The translations under genes were made by a program, and so were the position numbers. Shown in pieces: positions 1 to 14,300 of a stretch of 64,000 bases of DNA; within the stretch, counting starts at the first letter, position 1, and each line of letters opens with the position of its first letter. This DNA comes from Emydura subglobosa. Taxonomy: Eukaryota > Chordata > Testudines > Chelidae. The notes under the pieces are model-generated. The model made no database searches. It saw only the letters and a program-made list of their open reading frames with translations, and was not told where the DNA came from. The stretch lies in assembly GCA_007922225.1 (NCBI GenBank), contig ML679959.1, positions 22,498,851 through 22,562,850 of the forward strand, written 5' to 3'.

Positions 1-880
1 GAGTACATCCAGTACCTGGACATGTCTCAGTCCTTTGTTTATAGCTTCAGTTGTAGATGAGTTAATCCAGAAGTAGGAAGCAGGAATGAAGACAATTGGG
101 GATGATGCAGCTGCCTTTTATGTCCCTTCGCCATGTGGTTTGCCGCAAACACAGCCACACAGTACATGGCTTGGAAAAGCCCCAGAGTCCCGTGTCCCTG
201 GGCATGTTTTTACATGTCCTGGTGATTCATAAGGTGTAGACCCTAGGTTCTTTCACTGGATTCGTAGTACCTTTAAGTTCCCTTGATAGGCCATTAAGCA
301 GCCTTAGTGCCACTGCCATTCTGTCTGGGGTATCACCCAGAAACACAGCACAGGTTGAAATACAAACATGTCATACTCATTTAGAACTTGTAATACAAAA
401 TTGATACATACATAAAAATGTGCTTATCAATCTTAGTGAATTACAACCTTTCCAACAGTACCTGACATTGCATCTCATGCAAATTATTGTAATTTTGCAA
501 TACTGATATTAATAATATTATAAATGGTCACCCATAATCCAGATAGCATCTCACATAATGCCCCCTTTAGGAGGGCACGGAGGAACATTGGAGGGGGGAG
601 GGTGTGGCGGGGCCCAGGCCAACCTCTACATGGGGCGGGGATGGAGCATTATCCATCCTGCTTTGTCCCTGACCTTGGCCCCCAGCTTCTGCCCAGGTCG
701 CACTCCTGCTTCTGCCCATGACTCCTGGTCCTGACCACGGCCCCAATTCCACCTCCTGCTCTGGTTCCGGCTCCGCTTCAACCCCCAGTCACAGCTCTGC
801 CCTTAGCTCCAGGGAGGCCCAGACAGGATAAAGGAAGATGTGCACCAAAAAAAAAGATCTGGAGACCACAGCCTTAGAGT
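1..880. other. FXR1 intron 1, AT-rich then pyrimidine-rich spacer
   Basis: No coding signal. Positions 640-800 are a C/T-rich, loosely repeating stretch (variants of cctgctctgg and ccagcttctg), probably an old non-autonomous repeat that I cannot classify. An A9 run is at 847-855. Confidence 0.6.
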
Positions 881-1015
881 TTTCTTCTTATGGGATCTTA
901 GTTACCAGTTCTCTGAGTTTGTTAAAGTCTGCTCTTTTGAAGTCCATTGTCCTTATTCTGCTGTTATCATTCCTTCCTTTCCTTAGAATCGTGAAATATA
1001 TCATTCTTCTTTGAG
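880..1015 (-). mobile_element. CR1 LINE fragment (pre-RT region)
   Basis: The minus-strand reading contains [20 protein letters not shown] followed by [12 protein letters not shown] closely matching block occurs in the longer CR1 copy on the + strand at 28670-28760 ([19 protein letters not shown]). That internal match is direct evidence of a shared family. Only about 45 codons remain. Confidence 0.8.
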
Positions 1016-2750
1016 CAGTGCACTGATGGACCTTGCCATCAGGTCCGCATATCCAGCTTTGTCGATTCAAGCCTCTTGGCACTGACAGCCTCTGCTGGTA
1101 CCATTGCCTTCCCCACTGCCTGACTTTCAGTGCACTGCACTCTCCATTGCTCAGTACCAGGGCTCCGGTACCAAGCCCACCCAGAACCCTGGGCTCACCA
1201 GCAGCTTCCTGCCATGCACTGCCAGTATCATCGGTAGAATCAGAAAATGAGCAAGAGGACCTAGCTTCCCATTGCTCATCTCGCCCCTGTACGGTACACA
1301 GTCCCACTACAAACAGCATGAATACTACCCCTCTGGCCAGCCTCCCTGATTTGGGCAACCGTGGTTCTAGTCACTGGGCCCTTTTCTGGGTCAGTGGCTG
1401 TATTGGTAGGCCCAAAGGCAACAGACCTATTCACCTCTAGTGGGGCTTTCCCATCAGCAAGGGAAATACCCTCTTTCAGCTGCTGCCTCGAGAGCCTCTG
1501 AACCCCCTGAACAGACAAAGAAGGGACCAGTGGGTGAACTGGAAGAGGCCACTCCTCATACCCAGATATCATCTTTGTTACTAGACAAGACAGTGATACC
1601 CGCTTTGCCATCTATGGCGGATGATTTTACAACTTTTCAGGACTTGGCACAATGGATGGCAGAGGGTCTTCAGATACCTCTCCAAGAAGTGACTGAGTTT
1701 CATCATAAGCTGATGGGCATTGGAAACTGTGAAAATGTGTAAAAAGTCACAATTAATGAGGCCTTATTGGACTCTGCCAAGGTAATATGGCAGACCCCCA
1801 CATTCGCCTCTCCAACATGCAAAAGAGCGGACAAGAAATACCATGTCTTAGCAAAGGGCACAGATTTTGTATCTGCACACCTGTCCCCTAATTCGATCAT
1901 TATTGATGCAATGAATTCCAAGGGATGCCAGCACCACTTTAAGTCCACCCCTTATGCTAGGGACTGCAAGAGAGTGGACCTATTTGGCAGGAAAGCTCAT
2001 TCATCGTCCACCCCCAAGGTTAGAGTGGCAAACTACCAAACCCTATGGACAAAATACCAGAACTATGTGAAGTTACTATGCAAAGTTAAACTCTTTATTG
2101 AACAGCTTTTATTGAACAGACTCCCACCAGGAGCATTTTAAGGCCTTAGTTCACAAAGATCAACTGGTGGTGAAGATATCCCTCCAGTCAGCACTCGATG
2201 CCATGGATACAGTGGCTTGTTCCATATTGACCATGGTTATAGTGAGACGGGCCTCGTAGTTTCACCTGTCTGGCTTCCCCAAGGAGGTACAAGCGACAGT
2301 GGAGGACCTCCCATACGAGGGAGCAACACTGTTTGCTGAAAAAATCAATGCCTCCCTCCACTCATTAAAGGATTCGAGGGCCACTCTGCGATCCCTTGGT
2401 ATATACACACCTAGGTCCAAAGGAAAATACAACCCTCAGCCGCTGTTCAAGCCTCGTTCACAATACTCATACTCATCTCAGGACCTATCCCTATACACAC
2501 AGAGGCCATATGAACCTAAGAGGAAGAAGCCCAGGTTTCCCAGATGAAAGATGTCAGGATCCCAACAAGTCTGTTCCCAACCCTCCACCACGAAAGACAG
2601 TTTTGACGGGTTGGGTGAGGTGCCCGTAGAACACTCTCCTCTCTGCCATTCCATGGTGGAAACACACACACACACACTCCTTTGGGGACCATCTTACTTC
2701 GTTCTGCAGCACCTGGGAGTGGATCATCTCCAACAAATAGGTGCTAGAGA
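1015..2750 (+). mobile_element. DIRS-type retrotransposon, gag and start of pol (decayed)
   Basis: Several broken + strand reading frames (1033-1440, 1440-1742, 1767-2141, 2299-2547) show WQTPTFASPTCKRADKKYHV, VEDLPYEGATLFAEKI and SRATLRSLGIYT. The copy at 10780-14680 carries the same blocks ([35 protein letters not shown]). The order matches the gag-like ORF of vertebrate DIRS elements. Stops and frameshifts between blocks show it is dead. RT and recombinase are missing. Confidence 0.75.
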
Positions 2751-3123
2751 TTGTCCAGACTTCTGGGCTGGAGGGGAGAAAGCAGTAAGGGGCAGTGAGA
2801 GTTATGACAACTGGGTGTCAGTTCAGCTGTTGTTCTGGAAGCTGTCTGAAGAGATGGAGTGAACGGGGTACTGAGACAGGCCAGGAGTTTGGTAGGAATG
2901 TGTGGGTGGAGTTTGGGGAGGAGCGTAGAAAGTTGTTCTGTATTGGCTGCAAGGGGGCATGAGAACCCATATATCTCTCATTGGGAGGTTAAGGTGGTTT
3001 TATTTTGTAGCAAAATCAGGGAAGTTGGGTTTGCAGGGCAGGGGAAATGTAGTGTGTATCCCACCGTTTTGGTGCAAAAAGCTGACTTTGGTCAACAGAA
3101 GTCTGTAGTGTAGACCGGGCCTA
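2750..3123. mobile_element. possible DNA-transposon fragment
   Basis: The stretch ends with gtctgtagtgtagaccgggc, which resembles the terminal phrase (TGTAGTGTAGAC-CCGG) seen at other short non-autonomous DNA elements in this window, such as 61740-62030 and 53405-53500. No clear left terminus or target duplication was found. Confidence 0.4.
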
Positions 3124-5284
3124 AGAATTAAGGCTCAATTCCAGTATGTACCAGGGTTATGAGGCAAAAACTCATTGAAACACCAGCTTCTTTACTGATA
3201 GTAAATGAAATGCAATAGGCCGACATCTATAGTGGTAAGAACTCACCACGTGAATACTACTAGATTTTCGCCAGTGATAAATCGTCCGCCATCTTGTCAT
3301 CTCTTCAGCTTAATTACTGGTAAACATATTGTGTTTTATCTGAGCCCATGATGCTGGGAATCATAATGTTGCACTTGCTAGGTTGGATTTTAGAAATCAA
3401 TTGTAGTAGAAATACTCCTATTATTGCCCATAGTTGTATGCTGTGTTTGTGAAATATATTCCCAATAGTCGTGTTAAATGGATACTGGAAGGATAAATAT
3501 ATATTAAACGCTTTTCTTACTGTACCTCTCTTGTTAATTATACCAAAGGTCATTTAAAATGAAAGAATTTTAAATATCTACTTTATCATCTACTGCTTTA
3601 GACAGATAGAAATATCCCTAAATTATTACATCTAGTTTACCCAAGTGGAGGCAGTGTTCCTTTTTTTGAAACTGAAAACTCCTCCTCCTTGCATTTTTAC
3701 TGAATGTAATGAACCCTCCTCAGTCTCTCTTCTTCCAGAGGAGAGAGATTTTTGTCGTCTTTCTCTGCAAGAGAGCCTTTTGAAGGGGCTTATTTTATCA
3801 GGAGCACATCAGGTGGTTCAGAGGGTTATTTGGCATTTGCTTTGGCTAGTTTAAAATAGAGGAAGGGTCATAAATATCAATACTCTGCTCTTCTGGTCCC
3901 ACTAGAATGTTTTTCTGCTTGGCAGAGGTCTTTTGTAACTTCTAGATGGTTATCGTTTATGTGAGCATCCATTAGCAGCGGAAATGATGAGTGAGTTCTC
4001 CTCAGTCCTTATTTAACGACTTTTCCAATCTGAAGTATTTATCCCTCACAGTGTCAATTGGACTGTAATTTAGAGTTGGAAAAGAGCTAGTCCATCATTA
4101 AGAACTAGGCAAAATATAATCTTTCCCAACCCAGGAGAGGACACATTGGTATACTTTAGGTTTTGATATTGCACTGATTAAGGCAAATAAGTATAGGGAG
4201 ACATTTTAATGAAAAAGCATATTAATCTTCTTAAACTTCTGGAATAGAATAAGAACTTGATGCACTGTGATTTGGTCATATTTTCATTTGTTTTAAAAGT
4301 AACTTGTAAATCAGATTAGTAAAGTCTATCTTTTTCAACAATACAGTTTTTGCTGAATGTTCCCACAACCCTAGAGACGAATTGAGCACATTAATAACCT
4401 GAATACCTTTTTTATTTTTTCTTCCTTTAGGTTCCACTCTATCTGGTTCCATTGTGACCAGTTGCCTTCTGCTGTGATTTGACAGCATAGTGACACTGCA
4501 ACTACCTTAGAACTCAGCTGGAGCATAAAGCCAGACTATACAGGGGTAGAAGAGATGTACTGTCCTGGTTTTCTTTAGTATTTGGTATGATTTTGCTAGT
4601 TGTTTGTTTATAATCTTGAGAATATTAAGTAATAACTGAAAAACCCTAATGAAAACCATACCAAATAGTGTAAAATAGCCCTAAGCGATTCTCTCATCCC
4701 TGTAGGCTTTGTGCATCAATGAAAGTTCTGTGTTGTCTATGACATTGCCAGCATGGTTCTTTCTAGGCCATTGCATTGAAACAGCAGTCTCTAGACAGCT
4801 GAAGCAGTGAGGGAGGTTGAAGGACAAGAAAGAAAGAAAAATCCTGTTTTCCATTGGATCACAACCCAGCTGGGCATGGATATTGTTTTATTTTTGTGAT
4901 TGTAAACTGCCTTGCATACTTATAGAGCTGTACAAACAATAAATAACAATGAGTTTTCAGTTGTAAATATGCTGAATTCCTCTCTTCATCTGGTCATTGG
5001 GCCATTCCGTATATAGACCCTAGTTCAATGAGCTATTTAAACATATTTCTAATTTCAGGCATGAATAGTCCCATTGAAATTAATGGGACTACTCATATAC
5101 TTAGAATTTAGGCACATGTTTAAGTGCCTTGGTAAATTTGGACCATATTACCAAAGGTAGTGGTGTTTTACAGTTCATTTTAGTTTTAAATTGCATAATG
5201 CTTTCCTCAGTCTTATGTTTTTGCACCACTGTAGTGTTTAAATGATTTCAAATGCATTCTTTTAACAATGTTTTTTTATTGCAG
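3124..5284. other. FXR1 intron 1 remainder
   Basis: AT-rich intron with no exon signal. A weak dispersed-repeat tail is at 4870-4950 (gtaaactgccttgcatac, then tacaaacaataaataac). A short motif at about 5070-5095 (cccattgaaattaatggg) recurs elsewhere in the window. Confidence 0.6.
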
Positions 5285-5337
5285 GGATTTATCAAAGATG
5301 TTCATGAGGATTCACTTACAGTTGTATTTGAAAACAA
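5285..5337 (+). CDS. FXR1: FXR1 exon 2 (first Tudor module)
   Basis: The 53-nt exon encodes [17 protein letters not shown] and ends two bases into the next Asn codon. A tttttattgcag acceptor and a gtaagt donor bound it. It forms most of the first Tudor/Agenet barrel. No exon 1, which would encode the N-terminus starting with Met, was found in the preceding 5.3 kb, so that exon must lie upstream. Confidence 0.97.
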
Positions 5338-8300
5338 GTAAGTATTCCATTGGGGAGAAAAATCCATGGTTTAAAACTATTAATTTTATTCTTCTCTTCA
5401 CCATTGTGATTGTAAATAATTGGTTTATACTGGAAAGTTCAGTTTCTAGAACACCTAGTACTTAAGGTTCCTTCCCCAGTTACTAATGTAGTCCCACATT
5501 TTCCTTTAATTTAATTGCCTTCCCAACACTAGAAGATTTAGTATACGAAGTTCATTCTCATAATTAACTTTTACTTTCTTGGGATTCTTATCAGAGTTAT
5601 CTTTAGGAAGGCTTTGCTTTCCATATATGACTTTGTTACTCCCTGACATTTTAGCAGTATTTTTTCACCTAGTAACCGATGTGTTCATGTTTCAGTAGAG
5701 CTCAAATACTGTTTCTTTGTACAGTGCGATTGGAGATTTTTGTGAGATTTTTTTAAAGTGTATTAGAACCATACTGTAAATGTTGAAAGGATTTTATATA
5801 GACTTCTATATTGTTCTTCGAGTGTTTGCCTGTGTGGCTCCCTACTTCAGGTACATATGCGCCTCATGCACTCAGGATTGGAATCTTATAATAGCAGTGT
5901 CCATTGGGACCGTGCTTGTGCCTTGCATAACCTCATTCTCTCCTTCCGCCACTTGACGCACAACCATCCCTCAGTTTTCTCATCACTTGTGGAAGCAGGA
6001 TAGAACCAGTGATGGGATAAGAGGGAAGGTCCTCTCATGGATCAGTAACTGGTTAAAAAACAGATAATGAAGGGTAGGAATAAATGGTCTGCTTTCACAG
6101 TGGAAAGAAGTAAATAGTGGGGTTCCCCCAGGGATCTGTACTGAGACCCATGCTGTTCAACATATTTATAAATCATGTGGAAAAGGGGATAAACAATGAA
6201 GTGGCAAAGTTTGCAGATGTTACAAAATTACTGAAGATAGTTAAGTCCAAAGGAGACTGCAAAGAGTTACAAAAGGATCTCACAAAATTGGGTTGACTGG
6301 GCAACAAAATGGCAGATGAAATTCAGTGTTGATAAATGCAAAGTAATGCACGTTGGAAAACCCAATCCCAAATATGCATACAAAATGATGGAGTTTGAAT
6401 TAGCTGTTACCACTGAGGAAAGAGATCTTGGAGTCATGGATAGTTCTCTGAAATATCTGCTCAATATGTAGGAGGGGATATGATAGAGGTTTATAAAATC
6501 ATGAATTGTGTGGAGAAAGTGAATAAGGAAGTGTTATTTATCCCTTCACATAACAGAAGCAGTAGGAGGTCACCCAATGAAATTGATAGGTAGCAGGTTT
6601 AAAACAAACTTAAGGAAGTAATTTTTCACACCGTGCACAATCAACCTTTGTGACTCATTGCCAGGGGATGTTGTAAAGGCCAAAAGTATAAAAGGATTCA
6701 TGAAAGAATTAGATAAATTCATGGAGGATAGGTCCATTAGTGGGTATTAGCTACAATGGTCAGGCATCCAACCCCATACTTTTGGTGTCCTTAAGCCTCT
6801 AACTGCCAGATGCTGGACTGGACAAGAGAGGATGGATCACGTGATAATTACCCTGTTCTTTTAGTTCCCTCTAAGGCATCTGGCACTGGCTACTATCAGA
6901 AGACAGGATGCAAGGGTAGATGGACTATTGGTCTGATCCTGTACGGCCATTCTTATGTCTGTCACTTCTTCGTAGAATTTCCTTAGTTTAGCTTAGCTCA
7001 GTCAAGAATTGATTCCCTACTAAAATTTTCTTTCCTTTGCTATTTTATTTCCAAAAATCTGCTTCTTTATTAATTCTCTTTGGTGCCTCTTTCTGCTGCT
7101 GCTTGTAATGGTAGATCCATAGCCATCAGGCTTTAAGCCTTGTCTGTCTTAAGATCATCTGATTCCCCTCACAGATGGCCTCAGCTGCTGTCTGTAATGC
7201 CTTATGCTTGGTTGTTGCTCAGTCTGGTGATTGTTCTCCACAAGGACAAGAAAATCTAGGGACAGCTGTCTGAAATCTTATCTTCTGGAGCAATCCATGA
7301 AGAGCACCTCAGATCCTGAAGATCAAAGTCTGAGTTCCAGGACAGAACTGTCCACAAAGACTCAGTCTATCAGTGCTCTTGTCACCAGGGAAATGACACC
7401 CAAGGTTTGTTCCAGTAAGGGATTAGCTCTGGCAGGGCAAGAGCCTCTGCTTCCAAAACCTATCTTTGGATCAACAACAGACCCAGCACAAACAGGGCAA
7501 GGGCCATGGCAAATGAAGACCAGCTTAGTACTGACAATGCTTTGACAACTTGAAGGCAGGGAATATCAGTGTAATCTCACTAAATGTGTCTCCCAGCACT
7601 GATCTTTATTTTCAAGGACACGTGAAGTAGAGAGAGCTGAGAAGAGCCACTTGTCTTCCCTCTCCTCTTGGGAGCATAACACAAAACTCTTTCCCAGCAT
7701 AGGGGCAAGTGTTACTGCATCAAACTCCCAGTTTGGCACCAATAGACATTGAAACAACTATGATATATGTACACCTGGAATCAACTTCTTAATGCTGAAA
7801 ATTATTGGTACCAGACCTTCACCAGCAGTGGAAGCTGCAATCGTCCAGATGATCTGCTGCTGATTGAGAGCACCATGCCTGCAGTATTGTCTTTAGTACT
7901 GAAAACATTCTTTTCGGCACCACCCACTGCATCACAGTTCATACTTTATATACCTCTCTCTGCCCGGCTGCTTTCTGAATGCTCTCTTCACCACCTTACT
8001 CTCAAGACAGTGTTTCTGTTAGCTGTTATGTTAGCAAAAAGCTGCTGTGAGATTATTGCTGAGGCCGTAGTATGTTTATCTGGATAGGGTGATACTTTTT
8101 TAGATGATCTCCGCGCCTCTTTATTGCCTTAAGCAAGGTAGTTAAGGGGCAAGCCATCTTGGCACAGAGACTTTCTAGATGGATTACACAGTGTATTTCT
8201 GTTACCAGCTGGCAGACATGCTTCTTTCTCCTAACATGAAGGCTCACTCTGCTAGAGCCCAAGCTGCTACCTTATGCTGCCTAAGCTAAACTACTACCCT

Positions 8301-11300
8301 GTGTTTCAAAAATATTTCTTTATCTGAAATAAACGGATACTTGAAGTAATCCCTTGATTTTTGTAAAGCATTATGTTCTGGACCTGGCCTCTAGATTAGA
8401 GGCAAAATTTTGGCAGGCAGATTTATTTATTTATCACTGTAGCACCCACCTTCCAGATGGGCTCTGCTTGCTAGTTACCTGAAATGGAGATCCACATGAA
8501 CAAATACTCAAAGAAGAAAGAATGGTATCTTATAGTTACTTTGGTTCTTGGAGAGGTTTTGTCCATGTGGATCTGCACAATCCTCTCTTTCACCCTACTT
8601 TTTCACAATCTTTACTAGCTGGGATTATCACTTAGCGAGGAAGCTGAGGGATGGTTGTGCCCACTCCTCCCTTTATGCCCTCAGGTGGGGTTTGTGGAAC
8701 TACAAGGAAATGCAAGGTGCAAGAGACCTCAGAGATTTATTAAAAAATTCTGATCCCATGCATGTGAGATGCACGTGTGCACTTGAAGTGGGATCTATAT
8801 GGACAAAACGTCTTGAAGAATCCCAGTTACTGTAAGGCAAGTAACCACTCAGTTTTTGATGTAAAAGCCTTTCAAATATTATATCCTGAATTTAAAAAAA
8901 TCATAAGACTTTCTGCTTCTCTGATGTTTGTAAAAGTTTTATCAGCAAGGTTGAAACTGACTTGACTACAAGGGGGAAGAGTGAGACTGATTATATGAAA
9001 AGTGATATAAAATGCACAAAGTAAACAGAAAATAGCAAAGAAATATTTTTCTCTTTGCTTATGTGTTGTATTTACTATGGTTACGTATAAAAGTTTCAGA
9101 CAACTGTTTTATTTTCAAGTTGATTGTCAATTCAAATAGTAATTTTATTTATAAAGTACTTAGAAATTTAACTTTCATTGATTATAACCTTTTTGGAGCA
9201 GGAACAGTCTTTTTATTCTGTGTTTGTACAGTGCCTAGCACAATGGGATCCTGATTCATGGCTAGGGCTTGTAGGCACTGCCACGATACAAGTTATAAAT
9301 TAATAAGAGGTACAGAACTGAATTTTAAACAATGAACATATCTTAAGAATGAATTGTCACTGAATATTTTTAAGGCTTGTCAAACAGGATTAGTTCTTGA
9401 AATAATCAATGAAATATCTATTCAACTTTCAGTTGGCAACCGGAGCGCCAAGTTCCTTTTAATGAAGTCAGATTACCACCTCCACCTGATATCAAGAAAG
9501 AAATAGGAGAAGGAGATGAAGTGGAGGTGAGTTGACTCTCCAGGGCCGTCTTTAGTGGGGAGCGGGGTCCGGGGTAAATTACATTCCCCCACCCCATGCC
9601 CGCCGGGCATGACTGACTGGCAGCCGCCTATCCCAGGCCATGATCTGCGCAGGCTGCAAATCACGGCCAAGCCGGGCTGTTCCTGCTGTTAGGTCTGGGT
9701 AAGTGAGGGAAGCACATGGCAGCCGGTTGTTGAACCATCGTGCATGTGCGGGGGCGCAGTTCAGGTGCCACTGCAGCACAGATTCTCCTCCTCCCTCTCC
9801 CACAAGGTGGGCATGGGAGGGAGAGGGGAGAGGAGGTTGCGGATGGGTGCCTCAGAAGAGGTGTAACGTGACACCATGATGTTGCCCTGATTCGCCATAC
9901 CCTAGGGATGGCTCATGTTTCCTTCCTAGCTTGCACACCCTCCCCTCCTGTGAAAATGACTGTTGAGACAGGATAATATTAATACTAATAATAGCCACAA
10001 GAAAAAGTAAAGACTTAAGTTTTAAAAGTAAACATCTAATATATGTAATGTCTGTGATTAGTAATGGTTGTACTTTTTGAAATATTGAATAATCCAGTAG
10101 ATAAAATACGATTACAGACTAGAAGTTACATTTTCCAATCAGTTTCTTCTATATTGTATTGTCTCTTTAAAAAAAAAAAAATCAAAGAAAATGTTTTTCT
10201 CATTTTCATTAAAAATTTTCATGGAGTTTTTCATATTTTCTCAGAAACGGATGATGATAAAAAATGATCACCCCACACTCCCCAAAAACTTCAACAAAAC
10301 AGAAATTTCCCACTGAAAGTTTCCATTTCATTAAAAAGCCATTTTTTATCAACAAGGTTTGATTGAAAAATATTCAATCCACTGTTGAACGTGATTTCTG
10401 ATCCTGACTGCACCTCTGACTTGCGCTTAGGGCTTGAACCTGTGCCTATTGAGGTCAATAGCAAAATTCCAATGAACTCAGTGGTGCAGGATCGGGTCCT
10501 TAAACCTGTGTTTCCTCACCTGTAAAATGTGGATACTGTTTACTTAGCTAGTATAGAGGTTAATGTGTGTATTTTGAAAATCTGAAACTCTACATTAGAG
10601 CTTAATATGAGTATACTGTGCTTGGTTAGCTCACATAGTTGAAAGTTGAATTCCAGTTTCCATTCTAATTCTGCTTTTTCAGTTGATTATAACCCCAAAT
10701 AAATTCCTTTGGGCTGAAATTTCCCATGTTTATGTCAGCCAACAGGTGATTTTGTTTTTTCAAAGTTTGAACAAAACCAGCTCTTCTTTTTCGAGGAGTG
10801 TCCCTGCGGGTGCTCCATTCCAGGTGGTAGTGCGTCCTCGCATCCTTGATTGGAGGTTTTATCAGCAGTGCCTGTCTGGGTCACGCATGCGCCGTCCCCA
10901 TTTCGCGATGCCGTTGGTGCTCTTTTCAGCACACATGACCTGATCCCCTCAGTTCCTTCTCAACCATCCGCAGTCTGAGATGAAGCTCTCAGGAGCTCTT
11001 CACAGCCCACTTCAGAAATCGTTAATAGTTAGTTTTTTCCTCGTTAAAGTTAATCAGTTTACCTGTAGTATAGAGTAGTTTTCCTCAATCATTCCCTCTT
11101 TTAAAAAAAAAAAAAAGTTTCCCTTGGACCTACCCTATAGTTAACAATAATATCATGCCTGGTTCTCCTGGCTTCGAACAGTGTGCCTCATAGCACAGAG
11201 ATGTTTTGCCCACTTCGAATGGGCACTCGGAGTGCATCAGATGCTTAGGCAAAGAGCATATCACCCAGAAACGTGTTCACTGCAAGAACTTAAAATCTAG

Positions 11301-14300
11301 AGTCAGGCATAACGGGGACCTCCGTCTGAAGCTAATTTGTATGGAGAGGTCTCTGAGACTTGCCTCAGACCCTGGACAGAGTAACGTCTTTTTGCAGGAT
11401 AAGGTTAGGAAAATACACTCTACTCCACCAGCAATGGAGCAGAACAAGAGAAGGAGGTCACGGAGTGGACAAAGGAGTTGGTACCAAAGAGGCTCTAGGT
11501 TCCTCCGGTACACTGACCTCCATGATGAGGAAGGACTCTCACTGCTCTACTAAAGATCTGAGAGATAAAACAAAACAATCCCCATTTGAGAAGGCACCGT
11601 CAAAAGTAACGGTCCGCAAGATGGTAGTAACCATCACATCAGCACTGACACAGACCTTGGCGCCGACAAGCAGTACGGCACTGGCACATACCGAGTTCAC
11701 AACAATACCAGTGGTGCCTACAGCACCTATATCGTCTGAGACACCAATGGCGCCAAGAGCATCAACGGTGCCTACATATATGTCTACACCGAGAAATGTC
11801 CCGGAGCAGACTGCGTCACTGACACTAACGCTGCTGACGACGCCGGCCCCACAAAAGCCCACTGAAAAATGCAGGCACCATGAGGAGGAACAGTTCTTAG
11901 CATCCTTCCCACTATCAACACTATATGGGATGGATATCTTTCCTGTGCAGTTTAGTCAGGAAGAGCCCATTTCTCCCATCTCCTTCTCCAGTGATGAGGA
12001 GTATGAAGGTGAACAGGCTACCTTTTCCAACAACCATCACCTAGTGGCACCCAACCAAATACCGTCCACATTCTAGACATCCATCACCATGGCCTGGATC
12101 TCCATGGTTCGCTCTACCACTCCCATATCGCATACACTGGCCTGGATGGGACACCTGGTCTATTTATTCGACACCACACAGTAGACCGTCAACCTCCCAG
12201 AGATACAGGGAAAGGTCACCCTATAGACCTCCAACAGGACCTGAAACAACCGGTCCTACAGTAGAACAGGAGGAGATTGCAGAGCAAGAGATAACTCTAT
12301 CTGCACACAACTTCTCTTGTTCACCAGATGAGGCCATAGTTCCCCCACCTCCTACAACTGCTGATGATTTTAAGCAATTCCAGGAGTTGTTTAAAAGGGT
12401 GGCTGACAGCTTGGAGATTCCACTCCAGGAGGTCGCAGCTTCACAACATAAACTTCTGAGAATACTGCAGACCTCAGCTTCTTCTAAAATTGCCCTATGC
12501 ATGGATGATGTCCTGATTGGAGCCAGCCAATAACATCTGGCAAATGCCTGCTACCATTCCTCCTACTTGCAAAAGGACTGATAAAAAGTATTATGTACCT
12601 GCTAAAGATACCGAGTTCCTCTTCACCCACCCAATTCCTAACTCACTGGTCATAGAAGTTGCTAACCAGAGGAACAAACAACAATATGACAGATCAACCA
12701 CATGACAAGAGGACAAAAGACTAGATTTACTTGGCAGGAAAGTCTACATGTCAGCTACCCTAAAATTGAGGGTAGCAAATTATGCCGCGTTGTCAAATTA
12801 TGATCACGGCAATTATGCAAAGATATTTGAGTTTATTGAATGCATCCTTGAGGACAGAAAACAACAGTTTGTCTCTCATAAAAGGAGGACTATTGGTGGC
12901 AAGAACCGTGTTACAAGCTCCCTTCAATGTTGAGGACACCACAGCCAGAACAGTTGCAACTGCCATTGTAATGCGCAGGCCATCATGGCTTCACTTCGCA
13001 GCCCTTCCCAAACAGCTGCAGGCAACAATCGAGGATCTTCCTTTCGATGAAGCGAAGCTCTTCACAGATAAGATTGATGAAGTCATGTATACCATGAAGG
13101 ACTCTAGGCTATACTCCTCAATCTCGGAATCTACAAACCTGTGACAAGAAGGAGAATCTTTAGGTACCAACCGTATAATTCTAGGTATCAACACGACCCA
13201 CAAAACAGAGGTTATGAACAACCACGCTCCAGACAAAGGTCCCAGTGCTGCCGGCAGATGAACCAACAGCCATCAGCATCTCAGGCTGCCTCTTCTGAAC
13301 AACAATGTTGAGGATTTGGTCAAGGGTTTGCACGACCACCCTCACCTACCACAGCCAGAGCCATAACATCCACCATCTTGTTCAATCAGCACCTATGCCC
13401 ATTTTACCAACACTTGGCGAATGTAACAACAGACAAATGGGTACTCAATTATCTGTTCTGGGTATACTATCCCTTTTACCTCCATATCTACAAACCAAAC
13501 CCCTTCCCTGTCCCTCTTCAGGGACCCATCTTACAAGCACCTTTTACAGCAGGTGATAGAACATTTATTCCAAATAGGTGCCATAGAGCAGGTCCTCTAC
13601 CACCGCAGAGGCTTCTATTCTCATTACTTCCTCACCCAAAAGAAGACCGGAGGTTAGAGACCCATTTTGGACTTATGAAAACTGAACAAATTTATAAGGA
13701 TACAGAAATTCAGGATGGTCACCCTGGCTACCATATTACCAACGCTGGAACCTGGGGGGACTAATTTGCAACCCTCAACCTTCAGGATGCATATTTCCAC
13801 ATTTCTATTCACCCAGCTCACAGAAGGGTTCCTAAGATTCACACTAAGCAATAACCACTATCAATACTTGGTGTTAACCTTTTGGCCTTTGTACTGCTCC
13901 AAGGGTCTTCTCCAAGATACTTGCCGTTGTAGCTGCCTACCTTTGCAAACCAGGGATTTCCATATTCCCCTATCCGGACGATTGCCTGATAAAGGCATGC
14001 ACTTACATGGGGGTGGTTCAAGCAATTCACACGACACGGGCATTATTTCATACGCTAGGACTGATGATCAATGACAAAAAATCTACCCTACAGCCTGTGC
14101 AACAACTAGAGTTTGTAGGCGTGCACGTGCATTCTCGCATTGCCAGGGCGTTCCTATCAAAAACCAGCTTCAACACCATTGTAAATTTGGAATATATAAT
14201 AGAAAACAGCCCATTCTTGAATGTACGTACATGCCTCCAAATTCTGGGTCACATGGCCGCCACTATATTTGTAGTACAACATGCACGATTGCACATGCGA

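Noticed and set aside
1..5284. Search for FXR1 exon 1
   Set aside because: No GC-rich block with a start and an in-phase donor encoding the expected N-terminus was found, so the exon lies upstream of the window.
11360..12076. 238-codon Thr/Pro-rich ORF resembling a mucin-like protein
   Set aside because: It lies between gag-like blocks of the DIRS copy in the same orientation, and the low-complexity composition comes from the variable part of that ORF.
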